A DNA stretch of 64,000 bases from Nitrospinae bacterium CG11_big_fil_rev_8_21_14_0_20_45_15 (GTDB lineage: Bacteria; Nitrospinota; Nitrospinia; Nitrospinales; VA-1), in assembly GCA_002787235.1 (NCBI GenBank), contig PCWG01000028.1, positions 62,001-126,000 of the forward strand, given 5' to 3'. Below are positions 26,719 through 35,081 of the stretch, in pieces. The notes below the pieces were generated by a model. It did not search any database. It saw only the letters and a program-made list of their open reading frames with translations, and was not told the DNA's origin. Each line of letters opens with the position of its first letter. Position 1 is the first letter of the stretch. Position numbers and translations under genes: made by a program.

Positions 26719-29292
26719 GTGAAAACTCTCCGCTATAGAGATCTATTCGTTTGTCTGGTCCTTCGCCCCTTACGTGCGGACCCTTTCCGTTTGTTCATAA
26801 CTATTTTAGGTGTGGCCGTGGGTGTGGCCGTTTTCTTAAGTATTCAATTGGCCAACCTGCAGACCATGCGCTCCTTTGAGAACAGTGTGGATCAGGCTTT
26901 GGGTAAGGCCGACGCGGTGATCCATGCAGACGGGACTACTTTCGACGAATTGGTTTTCAGCAAACTATTGCCATTGCGAGAATGGATCAAAGCCTATCCT
27001 GTGATTGAAGGTTATGGTGTCGAACAAAAATCCGGTGAAGCCGTTGAAATACTGGGGACAGACTTGTTGCGAGACAGTAGCCGACGCGATTTCTTTGTCA
27101 AAACCAAAGAAGAAAATCTCAAGGGTCTGCTCCCTTTGATACTGGACCCGAAGGGAATTGTTCTCCCTGAAAAATTCATCCCCGGAACTCATTTTCAACC
27201 CGGGGATCGTATTGAATTCCTGATCAACGGAAAAATCAAATCACTCAATGTAAACGCAGTCCTGGAAAAAAAAGGCATGGCCCGTGCCTTGAATGGAAAT
27301 TTTGCGATCATGGACATCGCGTCCGCGCAACTGGTTTTTGACCGTGTGGGCAAGCTCGATCGTATTGACATCGAGTTTGTGGGCAATGAAGATTATGAAA
27401 AAATTCGCGCGCGGGTTTTGCATGTCTTGCCCGACTACTTGCGCTTCGACCGCCCCGAACGTAAAACACAGCAGGTAGGAAAGATGTTGCGGGCGTTCCA
27501 GTATAATTTGACGGCATTGAGTTTTGTTGCTTTGCTAGTGGCACTTTATTTGATTTACAACATGGTTGCGCTTTCTGTGGTGCGCCGTCGTTCTGAAATC
27601 GGCACCCTGCGGGCTCTCGGAGCTTCGCCTTATCTTCCCGCTGGAATATTTATTTTGGAAGCCACCCTCATCGGCATTGTGGGTTCTGCATTGGGCGTGT
27701 GGCTCGGACATTACCTCGCGCAATTTTCACTGATTGCCGTATCGACAACCGTCAATAATTTATACGCACCCAATTACGCAGAAGCCGTAGAGTTTCACTG
27801 GGATCAAGCCATTGCGCATTTCATTTTTGGCATCGTGGCATCTGCGTTTTCAGCCATCATCCCCGCCTGGGATGCGGCCAGCACCGCACCCACTCTGGTT
27901 CTGAGACGCGGCAGTTACGACCTGAAAATTTTTCGCGGTAACCAGAGCCTTAATGTGATGGCATTCGTGATATTCGTACTGGCGGGGCTGTGCTCACTGG
28001 CCCCACCACTGGACGGCTTCCCTTATTTTGGATTTTTTGCTGTCTTTCTTATCATACTGGGAATCTCCCTTTCCACACCGTCAGCATTGCTTTGGACACG
28101 TGATCATTTGAGCGGATTTTGTAAAAGGAATCTGGGCGCAGAGGGGCTTCTGGCTTGTATGAATTTGTCACAAAATGTGGGGCGCAATGCGCTGGCTGTT
28201 TCTTCACTGGCCATCGCATTCATGATGGTTGTCAGTATGTCCATCATGGTGCATAGTTTTCGGCAGACGGTCATCGTCTGGCTCGAACAGACTTTGCAGG
28301 CGGACCTTTATGTGCGCCCTGCGGGTGGCCGTGATATTGATTATAACGTTTTACTGCCCGCCGGATCAGCAGAATCCGTACGATCCATTGCCGGTGTCAA
28401 ACAAGTGGATTTGTTTCGCGCGATGGACATCACTTACAACGAGAAACCTGTGGCACTCGGTTCAGGGGATTTCAATGCCCTGTCCCGTTACGGCAATCTG
28501 GTCATCAAAGAAGGACCGCCAGTCAGCGAATTGGCACAACAACTGGTCGGGCAGAATCGAGCCATTGTTTCGGAAGCCTTTGCTTTGAAACACGAGAAGC
28601 GATTGGGCGATGTATTGAAATTGAAAACCCCCGCAGGCCCGGTGGAATTTGAAATCACGGCGATCTATTTCGATTACTCGCGCGAGCGTGGATACATCAT
28701 CATCGATCGTCAGACCTTCATCAAATATTATAAAGATACAGAGATCAACAGTTTCGTTGTTTACCTCGAAGACGAAACGCAATTGGAATTCGTGCGTAAG
28801 GAAATTCTCAAACTTTTTCCAGACACACTCCTCAACCTGCGATCCAATGCCGAATTACGGAGAGATGTCATCGTTATTTTTGACAAGACCTTCGCCATCA
28901 CCTATTCACTGGAAGTGATCGCCGTGTTTGTCGCCGCATTGGGATTGTTCAACACCCTCGTAGCACTGGTTCTTGAGCGAAAGCGCGAAATGGGAATTTT
29001 GCGGATGTTGGGTGCATTCAAAAATCAGGTCAAGCGCGTCATCCTCATAGAAGCGGGATTGCTGGGAGTGACCGGGTCCGTACTCGGTTTCACCGCTGGA
29101 TTGGCAGTTTCCTATTTACTGATTTTTGTCATCAACAAACAATCCTTTGGCTGGACCATTCAGGTGCACTATCCCTATGGATTCCTCGCCTTGCTGGCCC
29201 TGTTCTTCTGGAGCGTGTCCATCGGAGCGGGCCTGCTCCCCGCACGCTTGGCGAGTCGCCTCGACCCAAAAGAAGCCGTAAGAACCGAATAA
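26719..29292 (+). CDS. FtsX/MacB-type ABC permease (LolE-like, double FtsX)
   Basis: An 857-residue inner-membrane permease with an N-terminal membrane segment (about 20-45), a periplasmic MacB-PCD-like domain (45-240), an FtsX block of three helices (255-390), further helices near 405-450, a second periplasmic domain (about 490-690) and a second FtsX block at the C-terminus (730-857, with RKREMGILRMLGA). Two FtsX units in one chain differ from the usual LolC/LolE pair. The start is GTG 26719, directly after the ATPase stop. It pairs with that ATPase as an exporter acting with or beside the RND protein. Confidence 0.83.
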   Translation: MKTLRYRDLFVCLVLRPLRADPFRLFITILGVAVGVAVFLSIQLANLQTMRSFENSVDQALGKADAVIHADGTTFDELVFSKLLPLREWIKAYPVIEGYGVEQKSGEAVEILGTDLLRDSSRRDFFVKTKEENLKGLLPLILDPKGIVLPEKFIPGTHFQPGDRIEFLINGKIKSLNVNAVLEKKGMARALNGNFAIMDIASAQLVFDRVGKLDRIDIEFVGNEDYEKIRARVLHVLPDYLRFDRPERKTQQVGKMLRAFQYNLTALSFVALLVALYLIYNMVALSVVRRRSEIGTLRALGASPYLPAGIFILEATLIGIVGSALGVWLGHYLAQFSLIAVSTTVNNLYAPNYAEAVEFHWDQAIAHFIFGIVASAFSAIIPAWDAASTAPTLVLRRGSYDLKIFRGNQSLNVMAFVIFVLAGLCSLAPPLDGFPYFGFFAVFLIILGISLSTPSALLWTRDHLSGFCKRNLGAEGLLACMNLSQNVGRNALAVSSLAIAFMMVVSMSIMVHSFRQTVIVWLEQTLQADLYVRPAGGRDIDYNVLLPAGSAESVRSIAGVKQVDLFRAMDITYNEKPVALGSGDFNALSRYGNLVIKEGPPVSELAQQLVGQNRAIVSEAFALKHEKRLGDVLKLKTPAGPVEFEITAIYFDYSRERGYIIIDRQTFIKYYKDTEINSFVVYLEDETQLEFVRKEILKLFPDTLLNLRSNAELRRDVIVIFDKTFAITYSLEVIAVFVAALGLFNTLVALVLERKREMGILRMLGAFKNQVKRVILIEAGLLGVTGSVLGFTAGLAVSYLLIFVINKQSFGWTIQVHYPYGFLALLALFFWSVSIGAGLLPARLASRLDPKEAVRTE

Positions 29293-29313
29293 CCGGCGAA
29301 CCGAATAGCCAGC
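29282..29313 (+). repeat. Short tandem repeat, two 16-bp units
   Basis: GAACCGAATAACCGGC and GAACCGAATAGCCAGC are adjacent and differ by two bases; a third partial unit follows. It covers the last codons of the permease and the bases after its stop. Confidence 0.45.
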
Positions 29314-29463
29314 AAACCGACGCGCCACCGGACGAATAACTGGACACAATCAAATTCTTGAGGCAACATTGGTTGTTGGTTTGTTTTGCGATGTCAATCG
29401 CTGGGTGGATGCGCTTGGATTTCGCTACGAGGATGATTGAAATACGTTTTAAATATATGAATA

Positions 29464-29477
29464 CAAGATTTGACCCC
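29464..29477 (-). repeat. Dispersed intergenic motif GGGGTCAAATCTTG, copy 2 (inverted)
   Basis: Reads CAAGATTTGACCCC on the plus strand. Same motif as at 14231-14243 and 40510-40522. It lies between the permease and a minus-strand membrane-protein gene. Confidence 0.5.
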
Positions 29478-29511
29478 ATAATGTTTCAAGAAAATGTTTT
29501 TGGGGAACTGT

Positions 29512-30225
29512 TTATGAAACCTGGAATTTTGCTTTGCGTACCAGCCAGAGGCAGGCACCGAGCATCCCCAGCCACGATATCCAGCGTGTGATGCTCACGA
29601 TCTGGCGATCCACTCGCCACAAATCCCAATGATTGAAAAGGTTGCGCCAGTCGTGGGCTTCCATTCCCAAGCCACCAATGAGTTCTAATTGAAGCAGGCG
29701 CGCGTCTTCCATGTAAAGGGCAACGTCGAGCAGACTTTCTCCCATCCAGAACAGGCCAAAAGCAAAGCCTGCGATATCGCGTTTCAGAAAAAACGATCCG
29801 GCCACTACTACAGGGATCAACACTTGCCCAAGACTGCCGCCGAGTATGGTCAGATTTTCATTCCCAAAAATTCCAAAAATGACATGTCCTGCTTCGTGGA
29901 ATGCAAGGTTGATGTTATGGACGATCATGAGGATAAATGAGTCGGGAGCAAAAATTCCTTTAGAGGCGATCAAAACCATGAGCAAAGCCATGAGCAGGCT
30001 CAGTGCTTCTAAAGCGTAAGGTGCTGGCGGATTCCAGCGACTTTCAAAAAAAAGAGGGGAATCTGCTTGAGAGCGGAGGTGGGAGGATGAGTTCTCCCCG
30101 CTGATTTTGGATTTTGATGGATCCTGAGAATTCTTTTGATGAGAGGAAATCTTGGCGAAAACGACTCCGCATTGAATGCAGGAATCTGAGGAGGTCTGTT
30201 CTTTTTTGCACTTGGGGCAAAACAT
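29512..30225 (-). CDS. Zinc-ribbon membrane protein with HEAGH metalloprotease motif
   Basis: A 237-residue protein. Residues 3-19 are a C-P-x-C ... C-x2-C zinc ribbon, followed by a polar linker (28-65) and several membrane segments from about 72. Within the membrane part, HEAGH near residue 110 is the HExxH zinc motif of intramembrane metalloproteases such as the M50/SREBP group, although the usual second motif (NxxPxxPLDG) is not evident. A role in regulated proteolysis or membrane protein quality control is possible but unproven. It stands alone and has a minus-strand start after a GC-poor gap. Confidence 0.6.
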   Translation of the reverse strand: MFCPKCKKEQTSSDSCIQCGVVFAKISSHQKNSQDPSKSKISGENSSSHLRSQADSPLFFESRWNPPAPYALEALSLLMALLMVLIASKGIFAPDSFILMIVHNINLAFHEAGHVIFGIFGNENLTILGGSLGQVLIPVVVAGSFFLKRDIAGFAFGLFWMGESLLDVALYMEDARLLQLELIGGLGMEAHDWRNLFNHWDLWRVDRQIVSITRWISWLGMLGACLWLVRKAKFQVS

Positions 30226-30326
30226 TATTTTGATTCCTTGATCGCTTAAGGGACTTGATGATTGTACACAAGTGCGGCTGGAATAAAAAGCAATGTCAGA
30301 TTCTGAAGAAGGGTGGACAGGGAGGG

Positions 30327-30365
30327 GTAAAAAGATCTTGCCCCTCTTTCAGAGAGGGGCAAGAT
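30327..30365 (-). terminator. Terminator of the small secreted protein gene
   Basis: Perfect 13-bp stem ATCTTGCCCCTCT / AGAGGGGCAAGAT with a 5-base loop, followed on the minus strand by CTTTTT. It is 20 bp past the stop codon. Confidence 0.8.
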
Positions 30366-30384
30366 GGGATCGTTGAGACAATGT

Positions 30385-30867
30385 TTATTTTAAGCGGCAA
30401 TCTTTCGTCAGGTTGACACGACGAACGGGACCGGGGAAGCTGGCCCATTGGGATCTAGGCATCGCATTGATCTGATTTTGCAATGCTTCAATCTTTGCAA
30501 TTGAAACGCCATCGCTGATTGCCAGTTTGTCGGCGGCCCAGCAATCGGCTTTATTTACGTTTTCCGAAGCTTCAAAATTATTTCCCGTTTGATGGAGAGT
30601 GGTTCCCAGCACGTGGCGGGCGCATTCGTAATAATAAGCGTATTGTTTTAAAACGGGGTCCCAGTCGGAACCTAGAGATTCATTATCCCAAATAACAGGT
30701 GCTCCGTTGAATTGGAAACCAGCAAAAGCAATTTTGGTTGCCGACTCGGTTTTTTTAAAATCTACTATGTCGCCGCGATAGTCGCTACAATAAAATGGGG
30801 ATGCTGTAGCGGTTCCGGCCCAAAAGATACTGACTGCTAATGCACAAAATAGAATCGTTCGTTTCAT
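30385..30867 (-). CDS. Small secreted protein with a degenerate zinc-protease-like motif
   Basis: A 160-residue exported protein. The signal peptide ends near residue 22 (GTATA-SP). The sequence YECARHVLG near 80-90 followed by ADCWAADKL near 118-126 resembles the HECAHHxxG...ADCWA pattern of small metalloprotease-like proteins, but the first histidine is Tyr, so it is probably not an active zinc protease. Cysteines in the mature protein may form disulfides. It is followed by a strong terminator and has no obvious operon partners. Confidence 0.6.
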   Translation of the reverse strand: MKRTILFCALAVSIFWAGTATASPFYCSDYRGDIVDFKKTESATKIAFAGFQFNGAPVIWDNESLGSDWDPVLKQYAYYYECARHVLGTTLHQTGNNFEASENVNKADCWAADKLAISDGVSIAKIEALQNQINAMPRSQWASFPGPVRRVNLTKDCRLK

Positions 30868-31181
30868 AAGACCTCGAAAAAATTTCCTAAAAAAGGCGGA
30901 TAGTTTATTTCTATAATTTATATGAAAATCTAATATAATCTAAAAATAGATATTATTCAACATGTTAGGGTAGTCATTCAGAAAAAATATACTTTTTGCT
31001 TTTTTTTAATAATCATTAGATAAAGCTTCTGCTTGATAACGAGGCGATGGATAGCTAATATAACTTTGTTGATTGATGATCTCCGCTAACGTAGTGAAAA
31101 GATAAGTTGTATCTAAGGTGTATTGAAAATTTTAGTCTCTGTCTTCTGGTTGGGTAATGAGGCTGTCGCTTGTTTAAGAAA
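30868..31181. other. AT-rich intergenic region
   Basis: About 310 bp, very AT-rich, between divergent genes (secreted protein and response regulator). It presumably holds both promoters; I see no clear box, repeat or RNA gene. Confidence 0.4.
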
Positions 31182-31571
31182 ATGACGGAAGAGCAACTGC
31201 ATAATAAAATTCTTTTGGTCGAAGATAATGAGATGAATCGCGATATGCTGACGCGTCGACTGAAAAGAAAGGGCTATGATGTGATTTTCGCAATCGACGG
31301 GCAGCAAGGCGTTGATTTGGCGAGGTCGGAGGCTCCCGATTTGATTTTGATGGATATGAGTCTGCCTGTGAAAGATGGATGGACCGCTACGCGTGAACTG
31401 AAGGCAGATAAGGCCACTTGCAAGATTCCCATTCTTGGTCTGTCGGCTCATGCCATGAAGGGCGATTTGGATAAGGCGTTTGAAGCGGGTTGTAACGATT
31501 ACGACACGAAGCCGGTGAACATGGAGCGATTATTGGAAAAGATGAGTGCTTTGATTGGAAAGTCGGTCTAA
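31182..31571 (+). CDS. Stand-alone response-regulator receiver domain
   Basis: A 129-residue CheY-like receiver without output domain. ED near residue 14, the phosphoacceptor Asp in LILMDMSLP near residue 58, the Ser-Ala-His switch position (LGLSAHAM) and Lys in DTKPV are intact. The SAH/DTKP pattern is common in receivers of hybrid kinases. The ATG at 31182 was preferred to a TTG four codons upstream. An HPt gene follows within 40 bp, so the two likely share a phosphorelay; no histidine kinase is encoded nearby. Confidence 0.85.
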   Translation: MTEEQLHNKILLVEDNEMNRDMLTRRLKRKGYDVIFAIDGQQGVDLARSEAPDLILMDMSLPVKDGWTATRELKADKATCKIPILGLSAHAMKGDLDKAFEAGCNDYDTKPVNMERLLEKMSALIGKSV

Positions 31572-31608
31572 TTCATAAACCCGTCATCAATGATGAGTGA
31601 AAATTTCT

Positions 31609-31986
31609 ATGACCTCTTTGCCTCCTACTTACGATGAAGCTGTGGCACTTGCAAATTGCGATGGTGATGATGAATTGTTTCGCGAGATTGTCGAAATCTA
31701 CCTCGAAGATTCGCCCACTATTGTAAAAAACTTAAAGCAAGCAGTGATGGATTCTGACGCGGCGAACATTGAGAAATTTGCTCACGCTCTCAAAGGTGCA
31801 TCTGGAAATATCTGCGCCGAACCTGTGTGTGATCTGGCCCAGATGATTGAGCGCATGGGACGAAAAAATGAATTGTCGGAGGTCCGTGATGTGTATAGAA
31901 AATTGGTAAAAGAATTCATTCGTCTTAAGGACTCTCTCGATATTATGATGATGCGTGCATCTGATCTCGATGATCAGGTTCAGTAA
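31609..31986 (+). CDS. HPt (histidine phosphotransfer) protein
   Basis: A 125-residue four-helix HPt domain. The phosphorylated histidine is in F-A-H-A-L-K-G-A-S-G-N near residue 57, the canonical HPt signature. It follows the receiver gene closely and precedes a small protein of unknown function. It would pass phosphate between a kinase's receiver and a response regulator. Start ATG 31609; a GTG at 31597 is an in-frame alternative. Confidence 0.85.
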   Translation: MTSLPPTYDEAVALANCDGDDELFREIVEIYLEDSPTIVKNLKQAVMDSDAANIEKFAHALKGASGNICAEPVCDLAQMIERMGRKNELSEVRDVYRKLVKEFIRLKDSLDIMMMRASDLDDQVQ

Positions 31987-32021
31987 CAGATTTTAGACTT
32001 GTAACATTTGTTGGAGGTTGC

Positions 32022-32543
32022 ATGGTCGATCCTATTTCAGATTTAAGCAAGATTTTATTCCAGTCTCAACGGAACCGTTTTTCTCCACCGACGGGGGAGC
32101 CCAATGCCTCCGCATCGGACTCTGAAGATACTTCTGCTTTTACGGGGGAAAGCCTGTTGACAGCGGTGCGAAATCAAGCCAATACCGTAAAAAAGGAATT
32201 GCCGGCCTTGATCTCTCAAGCATTGTTGGCTCCAACGAACAATGCTTCTGTCAGAAGCGAGCCGCTCAATTTATTGTTGTTCAAATTAGAAAATCCCTTG
32301 GATTCATTGATCGGTCGGTTGTCGGAAGAGGATTTGACACAAGGTCTGGTTGCGAATTTGCAATCCGAAGTGAGTCAACTTAAAAATGAACTTCCAAGTT
32401 TGAAAGACAATTATCTGTTGAGTGACTTTTCCTCAAATGCTGAATTCTCAGGCCCACTTCAGGATATCCTGTCTGCCTTGTCGGGGCAGTTGGATGGATT
32501 GGACTATCGGCTGGGTCAGGCGTTGGCGAACAAATTGACCTGA
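32022..32543 (+). CDS. Protein of unknown function downstream of HPt
   Basis: I do not recognise the family. The 173-residue protein has a polar Ser/Pro-rich stretch at 15-45, then leucine-rich helical segments to the end. No signal peptide, membrane segment or cysteine. GGAGG lies 7 bases before the ATG and the gene is 35 bp from the HPt gene, so coexpression with the phosphorelay pair is likely. Confidence 0.6.
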   Translation: MVDPISDLSKILFQSQRNRFSPPTGEPNASASDSEDTSAFTGESLLTAVRNQANTVKKELPALISQALLAPTNNASVRSEPLNLLLFKLENPLDSLIGRLSEEDLTQGLVANLQSEVSQLKNELPSLKDNYLLSDFSSNAEFSGPLQDILSALSGQLDGLDYRLGQALANKLT

Positions 32544-32586
32544 AGGTTTTAATTCGAATCAGTCGGATGGCAAAAGGATACCTCTC

Positions 32587-33348
32587 TTGGAAGCAAAAGA
32601 ACTTTTTGGCGGTGCCTATTTTGAGCGGCCCGAAGATTTTGAACATTATGCGTTATTGAATTCGTTCAAATACGCGTGGGAACCTTTAAAAAATCTGGGT
32701 TCTCTGCTCGAAGAACTGCTGAAGAGCAAGCGGCAGAAGTCTGCGTCTATCGAAGGGATCTCAGATTCTGAGCAGGGCTTGTTTGTGCAGGATTGGACGA
32801 CTTTGACGGCACCTTCCTATTTCGAAAGATCTCAGGTGTGGCTTGGGGAGGGTGTTATTCTGGAGCCCACGGCGATTGTCAAGGGGCCTGCTGTTATTGG
32901 AGACCATACCGCCATCCGGCAAGGTGCTTATCTGAGAGGAAATGTGCTTGTGGGACGGCATTGTGTTTTGGGGCATGCCACGGAGCTGAAGAATTCAGTG
33001 ATCATGGATCATTCTGAAGCGGGTCATTTCAACTACATCGGTGATAGCATTTTAGGTTCCTATGTCAATATGGGAGCGGGCTCGCGATTGGCCAATTTGC
33101 AATTTCGGACGTCTCAGGAAAAGGAAGAAGGGTTCATTCGCCCCATGAGTTTGGGGAATGAGGAGGGGGCACAAATGGAAAAAATGGGGGCGGTTCTTGG
33201 CGATCATGTTGAGCTGGGATGCAACGCTGTCATCTGTCCGGGTACCTTCATTGGCAAACACTCCTGGGTCTATCCCAATACCACGGTGGCTAAGGGATTT
33301 TATCCTCCCCGGCATTTTTTCAGGTTGAGAGAGAAGGCAAAAACATAA
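32587..33348 (+). CDS. Left-handed beta-helix (LbH) transferase, GlmU/UDP-sugar type
   Basis: A 253-residue protein. Residues 1-75 are helical and 76-245 contain hexapeptide repeats (isoleucine/valine at every sixth position, e.g. AIVKGPAVIGDHTAIRQG), the LbH fold of acyltransferases. The closest match in pattern is the C-terminal half of bacterial sugar-nucleotidyltransferase/acetyltransferase proteins (GlmU-like) without a nucleotidyltransferase domain. The substrate is unknown. TTG start, with AAAGGA 9 bases upstream. Confidence 0.7.
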   Translation: MEAKELFGGAYFERPEDFEHYALLNSFKYAWEPLKNLGSLLEELLKSKRQKSASIEGISDSEQGLFVQDWTTLTAPSYFERSQVWLGEGVILEPTAIVKGPAVIGDHTAIRQGAYLRGNVLVGRHCVLGHATELKNSVIMDHSEAGHFNYIGDSILGSYVNMGAGSRLANLQFRTSQEKEEGFIRPMSLGNEEGAQMEKMGAVLGDHVELGCNAVICPGTFIGKHSWVYPNTTVAKGFYPPRHFFRLREKAKT

Positions 33349-33406
33349 AAATTATAGTACAATAGACTGTATGCGATTCTATATTTTTGAGTAGAGGAAA
33401 CCCGGT

Positions 33407-33643
33407 TTGGCAAAACGGAAGAAACAGGCATTCGAACGCAAAATGGCTTACGAACGTAGCTTGGCCTACGAGCGAGATCCATTGCCGGATGAGTATAAAA
33501 TCCTTATGAAAGAAGAGACTTTTTCTGAGAAGGTTTCTTCGGGTGTGGCTCTGGTCGTGGGTGGCACTTTTTTGGTCATGCTCTTACAGGCCATTGCGCA
33601 AATTGTCATTCAGTTCTATCATTATCTAACGGGTTTGTGGTAA
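33407..33643 (+). CDS. Small single-pass membrane protein
   Basis: A 78-residue protein with a very basic N-terminus (AKRKKQAFERK) and one hydrophobic segment at about 46-70. The TTG start is supported by AGAGGAA 9 bases upstream. No family recognised. It is the last gene before tRNA-Leu. Confidence 0.55.
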   Translation: MAKRKKQAFERKMAYERSLAYERDPLPDEYKILMKEETFSEKVSSGVALVVGGTFLVMLLQAIAQIVIQFYHYLTGLW

Positions 33644-33700
33644 GCTCCCGCTCCTCAATCGAAAGATTGTCTCTCCTGATTTCCATAAAAAAACAAACAA

Positions 33701-33780
<80 letters not shown>

Positions 33781-34091
33781 TTCCGACACTTGGCCGATGG
33801 CTTTGGCTAGAGGCTTTCCCGATAGACTCCTACCTGTAAAATTTTAAACCGGTTGGATGCATTGTTTCTTTAATCTGATCCGAGCTTGAACTTTCGGTTA
33901 AGCAATTCGTTGCGAATTGTCCCTGATGGTTCTTAAAATTCTGGATCGGATAGATTTTATCTTCTGAATTGATTTTTCAAATGCGGGAGTTTATTGGCAA
34001 GTGGCAAAAGGCTCTACCGGGGGATGAATTGCAGAGCTGTGGGGTCGGGTCGCCTTTCGCAAGCATTCGAACATTGTGCAGAGTTCAAGAC

Positions 34092-34127
34092 ACAAAAAAA
34101 GGCGGGACGCCTTGGCGTCCCGCCTTT
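34092..34127 (-). terminator. Terminator of the second cytochrome c gene
   Basis: Perfect 14-bp stem (AAAGGCGGGACGCC / GGCGTCCCGCCTTT) with a 2-base loop. On the minus strand it ends in a T-run. It is 17 bp beyond the cytochrome stop codon. Confidence 0.88.
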
Positions 34128-34143
34128 CCATAAACTAAAAATC

Positions 34144-34569
34144 TTACTTCATCAAATCTTCGCGGACGTATTTAATAACATCCCAGATTTCGCTGTCTTT
34201 CAGATTTTGTTTGATCATAGGTGTACCTTTGGAACCATTTTTGATGATCCAGTACATTTGACCTGCAGAGATGTCTTTCATTGTCTCAGCACAGGTAAAG
34301 TTTCGTGGTTTTGGTTTCAGGCCTGCACCCAATTTACCATTGCCGTCACCTTTAGCACCATGACACATCGCACAAGCCATAGGCTTTGCAGTTTTTTGGA
34401 AAAGTTTTTCTCCATTGGCTTTGTTTGCTTTGCCGGTCATATCTTTGCCAGCGTCTCCACCAGGCGCAGAAGCAGTCTTCCTCGGTTGAGGACAGTCACT
34501 AGCGAAGGCGGAACCTGAAATGCTCAGGCTAAATAAAACAAGTACAAATAATACGAAAACTTTTTTCAT
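34144..34569 (-). CDS. Small periplasmic cytochrome c (paralogue of 12962-13420)
   Basis: A 141-residue monohaem cytochrome c. The signal peptide ends near residue 24 (SAFAS), the haem motif is C66-A-M-C-H70 and Met118 (GTPM) is a likely axial ligand. C26 and C93 (KPRNFTC) are the same extra cysteines seen in the paralogue at 12962-13420, so a disulfide is likely. ATG 34569 was chosen because AAGGAG lies 9 bases upstream; an in-frame start 22 codons earlier has no site. It probably carries periplasmic electrons. Confidence 0.88.
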   Translation of the reverse strand: MKKVFVLFVLVLFSLSISGSAFASDCPQPRKTASAPGGDAGKDMTGKANKANGEKLFQKTAKPMACAMCHGAKGDGNGKLGAGLKPKPRNFTCAETMKDISAGQMYWIIKNGSKGTPMIKQNLKDSEIWDVIKYVREDLMK

Positions 34570-35081
34570 CTGCTTTTCTCCTTTTTGATAATGATTGAGA
34601 TACCCTCTCAATTTGTAAAGATACTTAGACTTCAAAACTCTAACCAGCCGGCTATTGCCAACAGGAAATAAATATATTCCAATCTCTTAATCACTTTACA
34701 AATTTTCTGTAACCTTTGTAAGCGACTTCTCTCCCTCCGATACTTCTAAAAAGAAGACCGCATTATAATCAATCCAGAAGGGGTGTCAATAAAAATTATA
34801 TTTCAAATATTGCTACTTTTTGTCGAATAATTTCGCATTACCACAACGCAATGCCATGTTATATTGAGGGAAATTCAATCTTTCTGGATGCACCCACACC
34901 TCGTTGTGTCGAGTGTCGTATGTGATGGTAATAAGTACATAGGATATAATGCGTTGTCGGTATCAGGGGAACCTCTCTTGATTCTATCTGCAAACCAGAC
35001 CTCGCGTTTTATCAACATTTTTGCAAGCTGACTTTTGAGTCTATTGCAACTGAGCCAGGGGGACTTTTTAAATAATATAAT
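34570..35081. other. Intergenic region between divergent cytochrome c and glycosyltransferase genes
   Basis: About 510 bp, AT-rich, with no gene I can support. It should contain the promoters of both flanking genes. No repeat or structured RNA stands out. Confidence 0.4.

Noticed and set aside
29358-29591. 77-residue plus-strand frame after the permease
   Set aside because: Overlaps the dispersed motif and the opposite metalloprotease-like gene; no ribosome site.
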